Shown: positions 43,705 to 53,603, numbered from the stretch's first letter. The stretch: DNA of 64,000 bases from JBCBJX01 sp964342855 (GCA_964342855.1 CAYFIB010000013.1:8431-72430), one strand, 5' to 3'. Notes: generated from the letters alone by a model not told the origin. Translations and numbers: made by a program.

Positions 43705-46700
43705 TCACTGCGCGGACGCGATGGCGACGCGCCCCGAGGCCGAACGCGCGAAGACCGCCGGACGGTACATGTCCTCCGCCACCGCCCCCGGCATGGCGAA
43801 GTCGCCGGGCGTCACCGCACGGACGAGATAGGCGAGCCGCCGCGGTTCGCCCCGCAGGTCGATGGCCGCGACATAGCGGTCGTCCCGCGCTTCGGCGATC
43901 TTTGCGCGATGGAGCACGCCGGCGAACGCGTAAGGCCCGTCATAGTCCCCGTTCGGATCGGCGCCGTCATTGGGCCCGAGGGTCGTCTCGATCTCGAAGC
44001 CCGGCGGCAGAAGATCGGCGATGACGATCGGGTGCGTGACGGAATCCTCCGGACGCACCTCGACGACGATCAGCAGCCGGTCGTTCTGGCGCACCTCGGC
44101 GAGATCGACCGCCTCGCCCGTACGCGAGAGGATGCGCTTGGAGATGGCGAGGCCCGAGGCCGTCGCTTCCGGCGGATCGACCGGGTCGCCCTTGGCCGAT
44201 ACGGTTGCGTAAACCGTTCCGTTCCCGGCGTTCTGGAACGCCGCGCCGTCATCGAAAGCGGATGCCGAGACCGGCCAGCCCACGATGGGGCCGGACTTGG
44301 TCTCCGCCCCGCCCGCGACTTTCACCGCGCCGGCGCGCGCCAGCATGGCGTCGGCGGCGAGGAGGAGGAACGCCTTCTCCTGCGTGTGCATCATCCGCGC
44401 GTCCTTCATGGAGGCGGACATGGCCGCGACGAAGCGCTCCGCATACGCCTCCTCCCCGGCTTCCAGCGCGACGGCGACCGCGCCCGCCGCGTCCCGCAGG
44501 GAGGACTGGTAATAGTCGTCCCGGTTCTCATAGCCGAGGGCTTTCTCCGCCAGCGCGAAGGCGGAATTCGCGCGAGCGACGTCGCCCATCATCTTCAGCG
44601 CCGCGCCCAGTTGCGCGCGGGCGAGCGGCGACGGCGTCTTCTTGATCCACGCATCGTGCGCGTAACGCAGGTCCGCGAGGTCCGCCTTGCCTGCGCGGGC
44701 GAGGACGTACAGCGAATAGGCCGCGGCGCGACGGCGGAGATATTCCGTCGAATCCGCCGGCGCCCAGCGCCGGTCGATCCGTGTCTCATAGCCGAGATAC
44801 GTCCACTGATCGGCGTTGGAGAGCTCGCGAAGAGAAGCGTACGCCCGTTCCAGCGCCTCATCCGGAACCACGCGGCCGGAAGCTTTGGCTTTCTCAAGGA
44901 ACTCCACGACATAAGGCGCGAGCCACGCCGACGCCGCCCGGTCGCCCGCGCGCCACAGACCAAACGCTCCGTCCGTCGTCTGACGGTCGAGGATCTGGTT
45001 GACCGCGTCCTGCACCCGCGCGCGCTCGGCGCGGTCGGGGGCGGCTTCCTTCGCATACGCTGCAAGGCGCTCGGAGAGGAGGAGCGGCATGGCGGAGGAG
45101 ACGAGCTGCTCCGTGCAGCCGTAAGGATACGTGTACAGCGAGGCGATGAGCGCCCCCGGCTCGATCCCGGCGAGCGGCGAGAAGGAGACCGAGGCTTCGA
45201 GGCTCGACGGGGCGAGCCCCGCGATCTCGCCGCCCGAGAGCGTCAGGCTCTCCCCGGCGCCGAGCGCGATCGTCCGGGAGCGGCGCTCCGGATACCAGGG
45301 CGAGCGGGACTGGATGTCGTAGCGGCGCGAGACCGCGAAACCCTCCGGCCCCGACACGGAAAGCGCGACCGAACCGAGGCCGACCGGCCCGCCTTCAATC
45401 GGCACGGCGGCGGATTTCCGCTCGCCTTCGTCAAGCGCGAGCGTGCGCGACGCGTCCGCCGCGGCGGCGCCCTCGGCGTCTATCTCGGCTTGATAGTCGC
45501 CCGCGGCGCCTTCCACATTGTCGATGGAGAGCGTCGCCTGCGCGGCGTCCCCCGGCGCGAGGAAACGCGGCAAGATGAGCCGTGCAGGAACTTCATCGCG
45601 CACAGTGAGCGGTTCAGCGAGAGCGCCGAGGGCCGTTTCGCTCCACGCGACGGCCATCAGGCGCAGCTCGCCATTGAAGTCCGGCACGTCGAGGGTGATC
45701 TCCGCCTCGCCGTCCTCGCCGACATCCACCAGCCCCGAAAAGAGCGCGACGGATTTCTCCGGGACGACCGTCAGCCCCTCCCCGCCGATCTGGTCGCCAC
45801 CGAACTTGGCGGGCGCGCCGAGATTGGGATCAAGGAGACGGGAATAGTCATCATAAAGACCGACGCCGAGGCGCTTCTTGCCGAAATACCAGCCTAACGG
45901 GTCCGGCGAGGCGTGCTTGGTCAGCCGCAGGATGCCTTCGTCCACCGCGGCGATGGTGAGGTTCGCGCGTTCGCCCGCCGCGCCTTCGATGCGCACCGGG
46001 AGGGTCAATTCTCCGCGCGGGCGCAGTAGCTCCGGCGCGCCAAGCTCGACCTCCAGCGTGCGCGCGCCCATGTCGAACGGCACATAGGCGACGCCCATGG
46101 CGCGCCGCGGCACGGGACGATCCGCGGGCGACCGCGGCGTGACGACCGTCGCGAGCACGTAGACGCCCGCGCCCCAGGAGGGGTCCGTCTCGATCTCGAT
46201 CTCGCGCCCCCGTTCGGACACGGAATAGCGCTTCACATCGAGAATGCGGTCCGAGGCGACGACGATCATCGCCTCCCCGGCGTAAGGCGGGCGTAGAGAA
46301 AGCGTCACCGTCTCGCCCGGCTTTACCGGCGTTTCAGGCGCCGTCAGCGTCGCCTCGTCCGGCGCGGCGGCGCCGTCGGCCCAGGAGCGCCAGCCGACCC
46401 AGAAGCGTAAGGTTGTCTCCGCGCCCGTCGCGGGGTCCGTCGCCGTCAGGCGGTAGGTGCCGTAGTCGAGGCGCCGGGTGAGCGACGCTGTTCCATCCTC
46501 GGCGGTCTCAATGGAACCTTCCGACACCGGAAGATCGCGATAGACGCGCCGCCACCGCCACTGGCCGCCGGAGCGGTACCAGTCGAACCAGTAGTCTTCC
46601 TCCGTCAGGCGCCAATCGAGATCCCCCGAAACCGGCGCCCCGTCGCGATTGAGGAGAAGAAGATCGATCCCCGCCGGATCATTCGCGCCGACGCTGCGCG

Positions 46701-48645
46701 CGCCGTCGGAGAGACGCAGGCCCACATAACGCTCGGCGGCGCGCAGCGGCACGCGGGCGCTTTCGCGCACGGCCCGCCCGCCCGGCTCCAGCGCCGCGAC
46801 GACGATGTCGGCGCGCAGGGGCGCCGCGGCGCGGATGTCGCTCTCGATTTCGAGCGGGATCTCCGCGACGCCGTCGCCATCAGTCGTGCGCATGGGCAAG
46901 GTGAGGAAACGCTGATCGAACCCGCCTTCCAGCGGGCCGAAGCGGTAACCGCGATAGTCCGGGAACGGGTTCGGATCGAGGCGCAGGCGCGCTTCGGATT
47001 CGATGGTGAGACCGGAACCCGGCGCGCCGTAGAGGAACCGAACGTCGGTGCGCAGCGTGCGCGTGTCGCCTGGCTTCAGGGGCGTTTCGTCGTCGGCGTC
47101 GAGTTTCACCTCGATGGTCTGCGGAACGAAATCCTCGACCGAAACGGAGGCGCCGCCAACATAGCCCGCGCCGTCCAATTCGTAGGAGAACCGCCACTCG
47201 CCGCGCGGGGCGGATTTCGGCAGATCGTAGGAAAGCGAGAAGCCGCCGAGATCGAGCCCCGGCGTGCGCAGGCGCGCGGCCTCCGTGCCGTTCGGGCGGG
47301 AGATGACGACCGAGCCCGGACGATCATCAATGGCGACGCCGAAGGCGTCGCGCACGAGACCGGTGAGGTACACCCGCTCGCCCGGCCGGTAGATGCCGCG
47401 ATCCGTGTAGAGATAAGCGTCGAAGTCCCCCGACGCGTATCGACCGCCGACGCCGCGGTCGGAAAGATCAAGCTGCGCGCGGTCGAGATCGAGGGCGGCG
47501 AAGTCGGCATCCTTCCCATAGGCCATGACCATGCGCGCGCGATCCGGGCCGGAGCCGCGGACGAGGGATTCAGCAAACCGTACGAGGCCGTCGCCGTCCG
47601 TCGCGGCCGTGTCGAGAATGTCGTTGTTGGCGGCGATGAGTTCGACCTTCACGCCGGAAACGGGTTTCGCGGTTTTAAGCGACCTTGCGACGACCATGAG
47701 GCCGTCCGTGCCCTGATAGGTGGTGAGCGCAAGATCGGTGAAGAGGATCCACCGCCAGGCGCGCGCGGCGTCGCCCTCCTCCACGCCTTCTGAGGCGTCG
47801 GCGAGCTCGACGAAATAGGCGCCCGGCTCGAAGCTTTCGAGGGCCGCGCCGAGCGGGAAGACGGTCGTCGCGGCGACATTGCGCTCGCCGTCCACGTCGA
47901 ATTCGCCTTCATAGACGATAACGCCGACATCGCGGCCGTTCTCGCGCTCAGGCGCGTAGAAATAATCGTCCTCATCGAGCGTGCGGCCTTCGACAATGGC
48001 GCGCTGGGCGAGGATGCGGTCGCCGACACGGCGTACCCGCACGCGCAACCGGTCGATGTTCACGGTTTCGACGCCGAGACCGTCCGCATCCGTCCGTGGC
48101 AGGATGACCCCATCGCCGGCGAACGCGACGTAGGCCGGCTTGTCGCCAAAGGAGATGGAGACCGTTTCGCCGCGGGCGAGGGTTTCGCCGTCCGCCGCTG
48201 GAAGACCGGCGCGCACGGTGGCGCGATAGTCGCGGTCGAATTCAAGGCCGGTGAGGCAGAGCTTCTCGCCCTCCGCCGTCGCCGCGGCCCGCGGCGCGCC
48301 CTCCACCGAGACATAGTCCGTATAGGCGACAGAGCCGTCCTTCACGAGCTTGCGCGAGAAAACGAGGCAGGCCTTGGGCGCCGCGCCCGAAGTGTCCGTC
48401 TCCATCCGGATGAGCTGAAAGCCTTCGGTCGCCTCACGCGCCGGACGCGGGGCGCCGTCGCGGCGCGGCTCGCGCCAGCGGGCGTTCGGGTCGCTCGCAT
48501 CAGCGCTGCGCGCGTCATCGGCGCGCGGCGTCCCCTCGCCCGTCAACAGCCCGGTAAGTTCCGTGTGGGTTCCGACGACGACCCCGCCCGCGAAGGCGGC
48601 GGCGAGCGCGACGACGGGAACGACGAGGCGGATGATCCAGGACAT
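43705..48645 (-). CDS. Bacterial alpha-2-macroglobulin (YfhM-type protease trap)
   Basis: A 1646-residue envelope protein with an N-terminal anchor (MSWIIRLVVPVVALAAAFAGG) but no lipobox cysteine, unlike E. coli YfhM. Several MG domains of beta sandwich type fill residues ~100-1000. The thioester motif CTEQ lies within YPYGCTEQLVSSAM at about residue 1175, at the start of the helical thioester domain. This contains the Cys-Gln bond that traps attacking proteases. The C-terminal receptor-like domain holds ADLLPPGFEIETTLGPND. Together with pbpC it is believed to protect and repair the cell wall. The length matches the family. Confidence 0.93.
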   Translation of the reverse strand: MSWIIRLVVPVVALAAAFAGGVVVGTHTELTGLLTGEGTPRADDARSADASDPNARWREPRRDGAPRPAREATEGFQLIRMETDTSGAAPKACLVFSRKLVKDGSVAYTDYVSVEGAPRAAATAEGEKLCLTGLEFDRDYRATVRAGLPAADGETLARGETVSISFGDKPAYVAFAGDGVILPRTDADGLGVETVNIDRLRVRVRRVGDRILAQRAIVEGRTLDEDDYFYAPERENGRDVGVIVYEGEFDVDGERNVAATTVFPLGAALESFEPGAYFVELADASEGVEEGDAARAWRWILFTDLALTTYQGTDGLMVVARSLKTAKPVSGVKVELIAANNDILDTAATDGDGLVRFAESLVRGSGPDRARMVMAYGKDADFAALDLDRAQLDLSDRGVGGRYASGDFDAYLYTDRGIYRPGERVYLTGLVRDAFGVAIDDRPGSVVISRPNGTEAARLRTPGLDLGGFSLSYDLPKSAPRGEWRFSYELDGAGYVGGASVSVEDFVPQTIEVKLDADDETPLKPGDTRTLRTDVRFLYGAPGSGLTIESEARLRLDPNPFPDYRGYRFGPLEGGFDQRFLTLPMRTTDGDGVAEIPLEIESDIRAAAPLRADIVVAALEPGGRAVRESARVPLRAAERYVGLRLSDGARSVGANDPAGIDLLLLNRDGAPVSGDLDWRLTEEDYWFDWYRSGGQWRWRRVYRDLPVSEGSIETAEDGTASLTRRLDYGTYRLTATDPATGAETTLRFWVGWRSWADGAAAPDEATLTAPETPVKPGETVTLSLRPPYAGEAMIVVASDRILDVKRYSVSERGREIEIETDPSWGAGVYVLATVVTPRSPADRPVPRRAMGVAYVPFDMGARTLEVELGAPELLRPRGELTLPVRIEGAAGERANLTIAAVDEGILRLTKHASPDPLGWYFGKKRLGVGLYDDYSRLLDPNLGAPAKFGGDQIGGEGLTVVPEKSVALFSGLVDVGEDGEAEITLDVPDFNGELRLMAVAWSETALGALAEPLTVRDEVPARLILPRFLAPGDAAQATLSIDNVEGAAGDYQAEIDAEGAAAADASRTLALDEGERKSAAVPIEGGPVGLGSVALSVSGPEGFAVSRRYDIQSRSPWYPERRSRTIALGAGESLTLSGGEIAGLAPSSLEASVSFSPLAGIEPGALIASLYTYPYGCTEQLVSSAMPLLLSERLAAYAKEAAPDRAERARVQDAVNQILDRQTTDGAFGLWRAGDRAASAWLAPYVVEFLEKAKASGRVVPDEALERAYASLRELSNADQWTYLGYETRIDRRWAPADSTEYLRRRAAAYSLYVLARAGKADLADLRYAHDAWIKKTPSPLARAQLGAALKMMGDVARANSAFALAEKALGYENRDDYYQSSLRDAAGAVAVALEAGEEAYAERFVAAMSASMKDARMMHTQEKAFLLLAADAMLARAGAVKVAGGAETKSGPIVGWPVSASAFDDGAAFQNAGNGTVYATVSAKGDPVDPPEATASGLAISKRILSRTGEAVDLAEVRQNDRLLIVVEVRPEDSVTHPIVIADLLPPGFEIETTLGPNDGADPNGDYDGPYAFAGVLHRAKIAEARDDRYVAAIDLRGEPRRLAYLVRAVTPGDFAMPGAVAEDMYRPAVFARSASGRVAIASAQ

Positions 48646-48842
48646 GGCGTGCGCGGCGGCCGTTTTGGCCGCTCCCCTTTTTCAGCGCCCGTCGGACGCG
48701 CTTCGTTTGGTTCAGGAAATCGCGGCGGCGTGGCGCGAATACGGCCTGATCGCGACGCCCCCGTCCGCAATTCCTCCCCTGATCGACAAGGTTAAATTGC
48801 GGGAGCCGCTGCGGCAATCGCACGCGAAGCGCCTGATATCAC
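48646..48842. other. Intergenic region upstream of alpha-2-macroglobulin gene
   Basis: 197 bases between the alpha-2-macroglobulin start and the end of the small secreted protein gene. It should carry the promoter of the a2m-pbpC pair. No frame with a convincing start and no hairpin terminator were seen. Confidence 0.3.
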
Positions 48843-49292
48843 TCAGAAGTTGGCGACGCGGCGACAGTGGGTGAGCGGGTATTGCGGCCGATCACCCGGC
48901 CAGACGCCGGTCAGCGTTCGGAAGTCAAAAAGCTCGATGCGGCGACTGTCGAGATAGCGCGGGGCGTTGATGATCCGCCCGTTTGCGTCCCGATAGACGG
49001 CGACGCGGCGCCGGGCCGTCACCTTGCCGTCGGTGAACCGGCAGGCGTCGTAAATGAATTCCCCGCCGCCGCCCGGCTGACGACCATCGCAGAAATTGAT
49101 CGACCAGTATTTGGCGTGGGTGAATTTCACCGTCGCGGGCGCGGCGTCGCTTACCTGCACGTAAGCGGCGTCCCCGCCAAGGGCCGCTGTGTTCTCCAGA
49201 CTGCAGAAATAGGTGCGCGTGCCGTATGCGGTGCTTTCAGCGGCGGATGCCGATGCTGGAGCGAGGGCGAGGAGCAACGCGACGGCCAGCAT
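48843..49292 (-). CDS. Small secreted protein of unknown function
   Basis: A 149-residue protein starting MLAVALLLALAPASASAAEST, a short signal peptide with cleavage near ASA-AES. GGGGAGGAA lies directly before this ATG, so the ATG five codons earlier is part of the ribosome-binding site. The mature part has four cysteines (TYFCSLEN, INFCDGR, DACRFTD, LTHCRRV), which could form two disulfides in the periplasm. I do not recognise the family. It lies 29 bases after the caspase-like gene, as the last member of the leftward cluster from 53490. Confidence 0.65.
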   Translation of the reverse strand: MLAVALLLALAPASASAAESTAYGTRTYFCSLENTAALGGDAAYVQVSDAAPATVKFTHAKYWSINFCDGRQPGGGGEFIYDACRFTDGKVTARRRVAVYRDANGRIINAPRYLDSRRIELFDFRTLTGVWPGDRPQYPLTHCRRVANF

Positions 49293-49321
49293 TTCCTCCC
49301 CCTTCATTCACGCGGCGTCGC

Positions 49322-50458
49322 TCAGTCCACGCAGGCCCACGGACGGATCTGACAGTTCGGGATCTCCACAACCGGCTTGCCCGCAAGATAGGCCGGATAG
49401 CCGAGATTGCCGCGCGTCCACGGAATTTGCTCGTCAAACGGCGCCGGGCCGCCGCCGAACTGGTCGCGATACTCCGCGGCGCAGGTGTTGTAGTCGGCCT
49501 TCATGGCCTGAATCGTCCGTGTCAGAACGCTGACGATGTCCTGCTTGATGCGCAGCTCGGCCTGAAAGTGCTGGGCGAACGGGCCGAGCGACCCGCCGGA
49601 CTTTTTCCGTCGGGCGGCGACGCAGGGGGAGTCGCTCGCCGACTGGTTCGGGCCCGTCGAATAGATGATCATCGTGTCACGGAATGTCGGCATGACGGCG
49701 AGGCCCTTGCGCTCGCTGTTCAGCGGAATGCGGCGGTCTTCCAGGCTGCCGCCGGAGGTGACGACCTCGTATTCGGAGATGTCGAACGCCCGTTGCCGCG
49801 GCCGCTGCAACGCGTCCGGATAAACCGAGTTGATCTCCGCGTCCTGTTCTTCGGAGAAGACCGAGGTCGGCGCGTCGCGGCAGGCGTCCAGCACGTAAAC
49901 GATGCCGGCTTTGGCGCGCTCGCGCAGACCGGCGAGGAGTTCGGAAGAGCGGAAGACCTGAATTTCTTCGCCGTCCTTCACGTCCGGAACGAGGAAGTTT
50001 TCGTTCTCGAACTGAAATCCGTGTCCGGCGAAATAGAAAAAAACCGTCGGGTAGACGGGGCGCTCATCGGCGCGGCCGGGCAGATTGCGCAGGCGCGCGG
50101 CTTTTTCCTCCGCCGCCCGGTTGGCCGCCTCGATCGCGTCGCCGAAGAGGCGCAACTCTTCCTTGAAGTAGAAGACGTTCTTGTTGTCGGCGCGCCGCAC
50201 CGTATCGAACTTGTTCGAGAGCTTCAGCGCCCGGCTGCCGCTCGCCCCCCGCAGGGATGAGACGACGGCGTTCATGTCGTTATCGGTGTTGTTGAGATCG
50301 CTGATGCGGGCGTTCTCTTTATACGTATTGCCCATCACCAGCGCGACGAACGGCGTCGCGGTGAAGGACGGGTCCGAGGCGCAGGAGGATGCAAGCCCGG
50401 CGCCCGCGCCGGCGGCGCCCAGCATCAGGGCGCGTCGTGTGAGACGATGATCGGTCAC
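49322..50458 (-). CDS. Caspase-like (peptidase C14) protein, exported
   Basis: A 378-residue protein of the C14 caspase/orthocaspase fold. The N-terminus MTDHRLTRRALMLGAAGAGAGLASSC has a twin-arginine-like LTRRALML and a lipobox-like LASSC, so export to the envelope is likely. The p20 fold begins FVALVMGNTYKENARISDL. The catalytic His is in VFFYFAGHGFQ (residue ~143) and the catalytic Cys in IVYVLDACRDAP (residue ~191), both present. A long helix (EAANRAAEEKAARL) separates them. These enzymes cut after basic residues and respond to unknown signals. The next upstream gene (DUF900 hydrolase) ends four bases before its start. The substrate is unknown. Confidence 0.85.
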   Translation of the reverse strand: MTDHRLTRRALMLGAAGAGAGLASSCASDPSFTATPFVALVMGNTYKENARISDLNNTDNDMNAVVSSLRGASGSRALKLSNKFDTVRRADNKNVFYFKEELRLFGDAIEAANRAAEEKAARLRNLPGRADERPVYPTVFFYFAGHGFQFENENFLVPDVKDGEEIQVFRSSELLAGLRERAKAGIVYVLDACRDAPTSVFSEEQDAEINSVYPDALQRPRQRAFDISEYEVVTSGGSLEDRRIPLNSERKGLAVMPTFRDTMIIYSTGPNQSASDSPCVAARRKKSGGSLGPFAQHFQAELRIKQDIVSVLTRTIQAMKADYNTCAAEYRDQFGGGPAPFDEQIPWTRGNLGYPAYLAGKPVVEIPNCQIRPWACVD

Positions 50459-50462
50459 GGGA

Positions 50463-52382
50463 CTAATTCCTCAGGGCGTCAATGAGTTTGATGGCGGCGT
50501 CGTAGTGAACGCGATTGGCGGCGGGCGCGGCGTCGCGATCCGCCCGGATCAACTTCTTGATATCGGACGTGCTCTCGGTCGGCTTCCGGCGCAGATAGAA
50601 CATGGCGAGTTCATAGCCTTCGTCGTCGCAACCGCGGCGCAGATCGAGGGCCCAATAAACGCGCGAGCCCTGCTGACGCTTGTCGAGAATGCAGCGCTCG
50701 TCCGGGTTTTCGCGATACCAGATGATGGCGCGAAGATCGTTGATCGCCGGGCCGACGAAGTCTTCGTGGCCCAGATCGACGACGACTTCCGGGCTCGTCG
50801 TATCGATGGTCTGGAAGTGAACGTCCGCCAGCGGCGGCGCGCCGTCGCCCGCGCGTTTCTGCGCCGTCAGCAGGCGCAGGAACGAACCGCCGGCGCCGCC
50901 GCCGACGAAGGTTTTCGCCGCGTTCAGATATTTCGAGGCGCGCAGAGCCTGATCGCTGCGCGAGGCGTACAGCGTGAGACGGTCCGCATGCGAAGCGATG
51001 CGCGAGGTTTTGGCGACGAAGTCTCCACGTGCGACGTCCGGCGAGGCGAAGATCACCTCGTTGAACGTCTTGCCGGTCAGCTGCCCGCGGTCCTTCATGC
51101 GGTTGAGCGCGGCCAGCAGATATTCGTTGCCCATGGAGTGCGCGATGACGTGGACCCGCTCCGCCCCACTCTGACGCAGCATGATGTTGATGTATTCCAC
51201 CAGCCCGTCGAGGACGAAGTTGTTCGAGATCAACGCCCGGTCTTCCGAGTACGCATAAAGAGAACCGCCAGACGGCCACGAATACATGGCGACCGCGCCG
51301 TTGCCGACATTGTCGAGACCGACCTTGAGGGTCGCCGCCCGCTCCAGCGCCTGCCGGAAGGTCTGGTTGTAGCCGTGCACGAAGAGGATGAGCTCTTTGC
51401 GGTTGGAAGAGCGGATTTCCTCCTGCAGCGAGGCGACGAAGGAGTTGCGGCTGTAAGAGGTGATCGACTCGATGATGAGATCATCGCCCGAGCCGTCGCC
51501 GCGGAGCGAGAACACCAGTTCGTTCGGCCGCGCTATGCCCGTCGGGTCGTCGAGAATTTTCGTCGGCACGTTGATCGAGATGACGCCGACATCAAGCGAT
51601 TCGCTCAGTTCCGAGCCATACGGATTGTTCACGTCGTGCAGCGTGCTCGCCTGACGGTTCGTGCCGTAGAACACCTTCACCAGCTTGTGGGTGTTGGAGC
51701 CGCGGCGCGCGAGACGGGCCGTCTCCGGCGCTTCGGCGGGCGCCTGCAGCTCCAGCTCGCTGCGCAGCTCGGCGTTGATGTTCTCCGAAATCCAGATGTT
51801 GACGGCCAGGCGCACATCGTTGCTCAACTGTTTGCGGAGGATTTCCCGCTCGAAGTCGAGATAGGCCTTGCCGTGCGGCGCGGCTGAAAGCGCCGCCGTT
51901 TCCGCGTCCTGCCCGCGCCGGAACGCCCGGTCGATCAGGTATCCGCGCAGCTTGAAGTCCAGCGCGTTGACGTAGGAGCCCTCTTCCGCGAGCAGCCGGG
52001 CCATATCGTCGATCAGCTCAAGATCGTCGTTCAGCGAGGTGCGTTTCGGCTGCGCCAGTCGGTCGAGCTTGTAGGCCTCGTTCAGGATATCGAGCGCGCG
52101 GGAGACGTCGCCGCGCCCCTCCTGAGCTTCGGCGAGGGCGATCAGCATCGCCCGTCCCTCGATCGAGTCATAGGTCGAGCGGTCGCTTTCGCCGAGGGCG
52201 ACGAGCTTGGCCGCCGCCGCTTCGATCTTGATATTGGTCGGCGCGGCGAGCGCGAGGCTCACTTCCATCCACAGCGCGTCGCTTGCGGACGTTTGCGCCA
52301 TCGCGCCGCCGGCTGCGAACGAAACGCCGGCGAAAGCGCCCAGCGCGGCGGCCCGAAGGCGGGTGAAAAAGCGGTCCATCAT
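50463..52382 (-). CDS. DUF900-family alpha/beta hydrolase, secreted
   Basis: A 639-residue protein with a signal peptide (MMDRFFTRLRAAALGAFAGVSFAAGGAMAQ). Residues ~50-220 are helical and TPR-like (ALAEAQEGRGDVSRALDILNEAYK). The hydrolase domain follows at ~235-520. It contains VFYGTNRQ, the DUF900 hallmark, ELILFVHGYNQTFRQALERA for the oxyanion region, the nucleophile elbow VIAHSMGNEYLLAAL and a late VDLGHEDF that may give the catalytic His. Related proteins are esterases or lipases of uncertain substrate. It is between the beta-barrel gene and the caspase-like gene, four bases from the latter. Confidence 0.82.
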   Translation of the reverse strand: MMDRFFTRLRAAALGAFAGVSFAAGGAMAQTSASDALWMEVSLALAAPTNIKIEAAAAKLVALGESDRSTYDSIEGRAMLIALAEAQEGRGDVSRALDILNEAYKLDRLAQPKRTSLNDDLELIDDMARLLAEEGSYVNALDFKLRGYLIDRAFRRGQDAETAALSAAPHGKAYLDFEREILRKQLSNDVRLAVNIWISENINAELRSELELQAPAEAPETARLARRGSNTHKLVKVFYGTNRQASTLHDVNNPYGSELSESLDVGVISINVPTKILDDPTGIARPNELVFSLRGDGSGDDLIIESITSYSRNSFVASLQEEIRSSNRKELILFVHGYNQTFRQALERAATLKVGLDNVGNGAVAMYSWPSGGSLYAYSEDRALISNNFVLDGLVEYINIMLRQSGAERVHVIAHSMGNEYLLAALNRMKDRGQLTGKTFNEVIFASPDVARGDFVAKTSRIASHADRLTLYASRSDQALRASKYLNAAKTFVGGGAGGSFLRLLTAQKRAGDGAPPLADVHFQTIDTTSPEVVVDLGHEDFVGPAINDLRAIIWYRENPDERCILDKRQQGSRVYWALDLRRGCDDEGYELAMFYLRRKPTESTSDIKKLIRADRDAAPAANRVHYDAAIKLIDALRN

Positions 52383-52422
52383 GGTTTCTCCCAGTCTGGC
52401 GCGTCCGCCCCGACGCGGAAGA

Positions 52423-53490
52423 TCAGTACAGCAGATAGCCGAGGCGGAACGAAATTCCCTGTACGGTCTGGTTGCTTCCCACCAGAGCCGTTTCCGAAAG
52501 CGGCGAGTAATTGGTCAGGCGGTAGACAAGGTCCGCGCGCCATTTGCGCCGCCAGGTGCTTGTCACGCCGACGCTGACATCGATGCCGACCAGCCACTCG
52601 TCGCTGAAGAACGCGCTGTCCGAACGGTCGCCGATGACGCCGCCGACTTCGTCCTGCGCGAAGGCATCGCGGTAGCCGCCCGCAAGCAGGAAGTTGGCGA
52701 AGCCCTCGGTCGCCCGGTTTGGCGTGACCGGCACTTTGATTTCAAGGCCGGTACGCGCCGTGTAGAGATCGTACGCCTCAAGACGCGAGCCGGATGCGGG
52801 CGTGCGCGTCTCGGTCGGCGTCAGCGGGTCCGGCCCGGTGAAATCGAAAAGCGTGTCATAGGTCGCGGTGTCGATCCGCACGCGTTCGTAGCGCCCGGAG
52901 ACGACCAGCGCGACGACGTCGCCGAGCGCGCGGGTCTTCGCGTCCAGCTCGAAATCATAGCGCCGCATCTTCGCGTCGGTGACGCGCTCCAGCGCCTGAC
53001 CGGTCGAAAAATCGCCGCCGCGCTGGATGATCTCCGTATCGCCCTCGCCGAAGCCGATGGTGAGATTGAACGTCGTCTGACGAAGAAACGCGCTTGGCGC
53101 GCGCAAGGTGAACACGCCGCCGTTCATGATGAAGGCGTAGGGCTCGCCGCGCGAGGTGAGATCGAACTCGCTGTCCGTGCGCACGGTGCCGAGGGAGAAG
53201 CTGTCCTGCACGCCCCAGGTCTTGAAAGAAGCGCCGACCAGCCAACCGACATCGCTGCCCGCAAGCGCTTCGTACTCATCCTCGGCGCGGACATCGTCCT
53301 GCTCGGCGATGTCCGTCTCATCCTCGGCGTGAACAACGTCCTGCTCGGCGATGTCCGTGCGAAGAGAGATCGGCGTCGGGCCCGTCTGCTGCGCAAGCGC
53401 TGGAGACGCGGCGACAGACACGCAGAGAGCGCTCGCGGCTGTCGCCGCAATCGTCGTCGTCCCGCTCAAAAATCCCCGTAGGCCCGCCAT
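52423..53490 (-). CDS. Outer-membrane beta-barrel protein with an acidic repeat
   Basis: A 355-residue protein with signal peptide (SALCVSVAASPALAQQTG). Residues ~44-73 hold two copies of a 14-residue acidic repeat (TDIAEQDVVHAEDE, TDIAEQDDVRAEDE). From residue ~80 the sequence is a series of amphipathic strands (VGWLVGASFKTWGVQDSFSLG, DLVYRLTNYSPLSE) ending in QGISFRLGYLLY, a typical barrel terminus with a final aromatic. No named family is evident. It leads a cluster with a DUF900 hydrolase and a caspase-like protein and could be their outer-membrane partner or porin. Confidence 0.68.
   Translation of the reverse strand: MAGLRGFLSGTTTIAATAASALCVSVAASPALAQQTGPTPISLRTDIAEQDVVHAEDETDIAEQDDVRAEDEYEALAGSDVGWLVGASFKTWGVQDSFSLGTVRTDSEFDLTSRGEPYAFIMNGGVFTLRAPSAFLRQTTFNLTIGFGEGDTEIIQRGGDFSTGQALERVTDAKMRRYDFELDAKTRALGDVVALVVSGRYERVRIDTATYDTLFDFTGPDPLTPTETRTPASGSRLEAYDLYTARTGLEIKVPVTPNRATEGFANFLLAGGYRDAFAQDEVGGVIGDRSDSAFFSDEWLVGIDVSVGVTSTWRRKWRADLVYRLTNYSPLSETALVGSNQTVQGISFRLGYLLY
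53277..53360. repeat. Tandem 42-base repeat inside the beta-barrel gene
   Basis: Two adjacent 42-base units (53277-53318 and 53319-53360) differ at only a few positions and encode the acidic 14-residue repeat of the barrel protein. The repeat keeps the frame, so copy number could vary by slippage without breaking the gene. Confidence 0.8.
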
Positions 53491-53603
53491 ACGCGCCTCC
53501 CTCTCCCGTCATGTGAAAGTGCCCGCAGCGCCGCGCGAAAGCAAGGATCGTATCGCGACAGATCGGTGACGGTCGGTAAGAATACGCCGTCTCGCAGGAG
53601 CCG

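Noticed and set aside
43909..45897. A 662-residue open frame opposite the alpha-2-macroglobulin gene
   Set aside because: Low-complexity Arg/Gly/Ala-rich translation and no similarity to a known family. It is the antisense shadow of a conserved gene.
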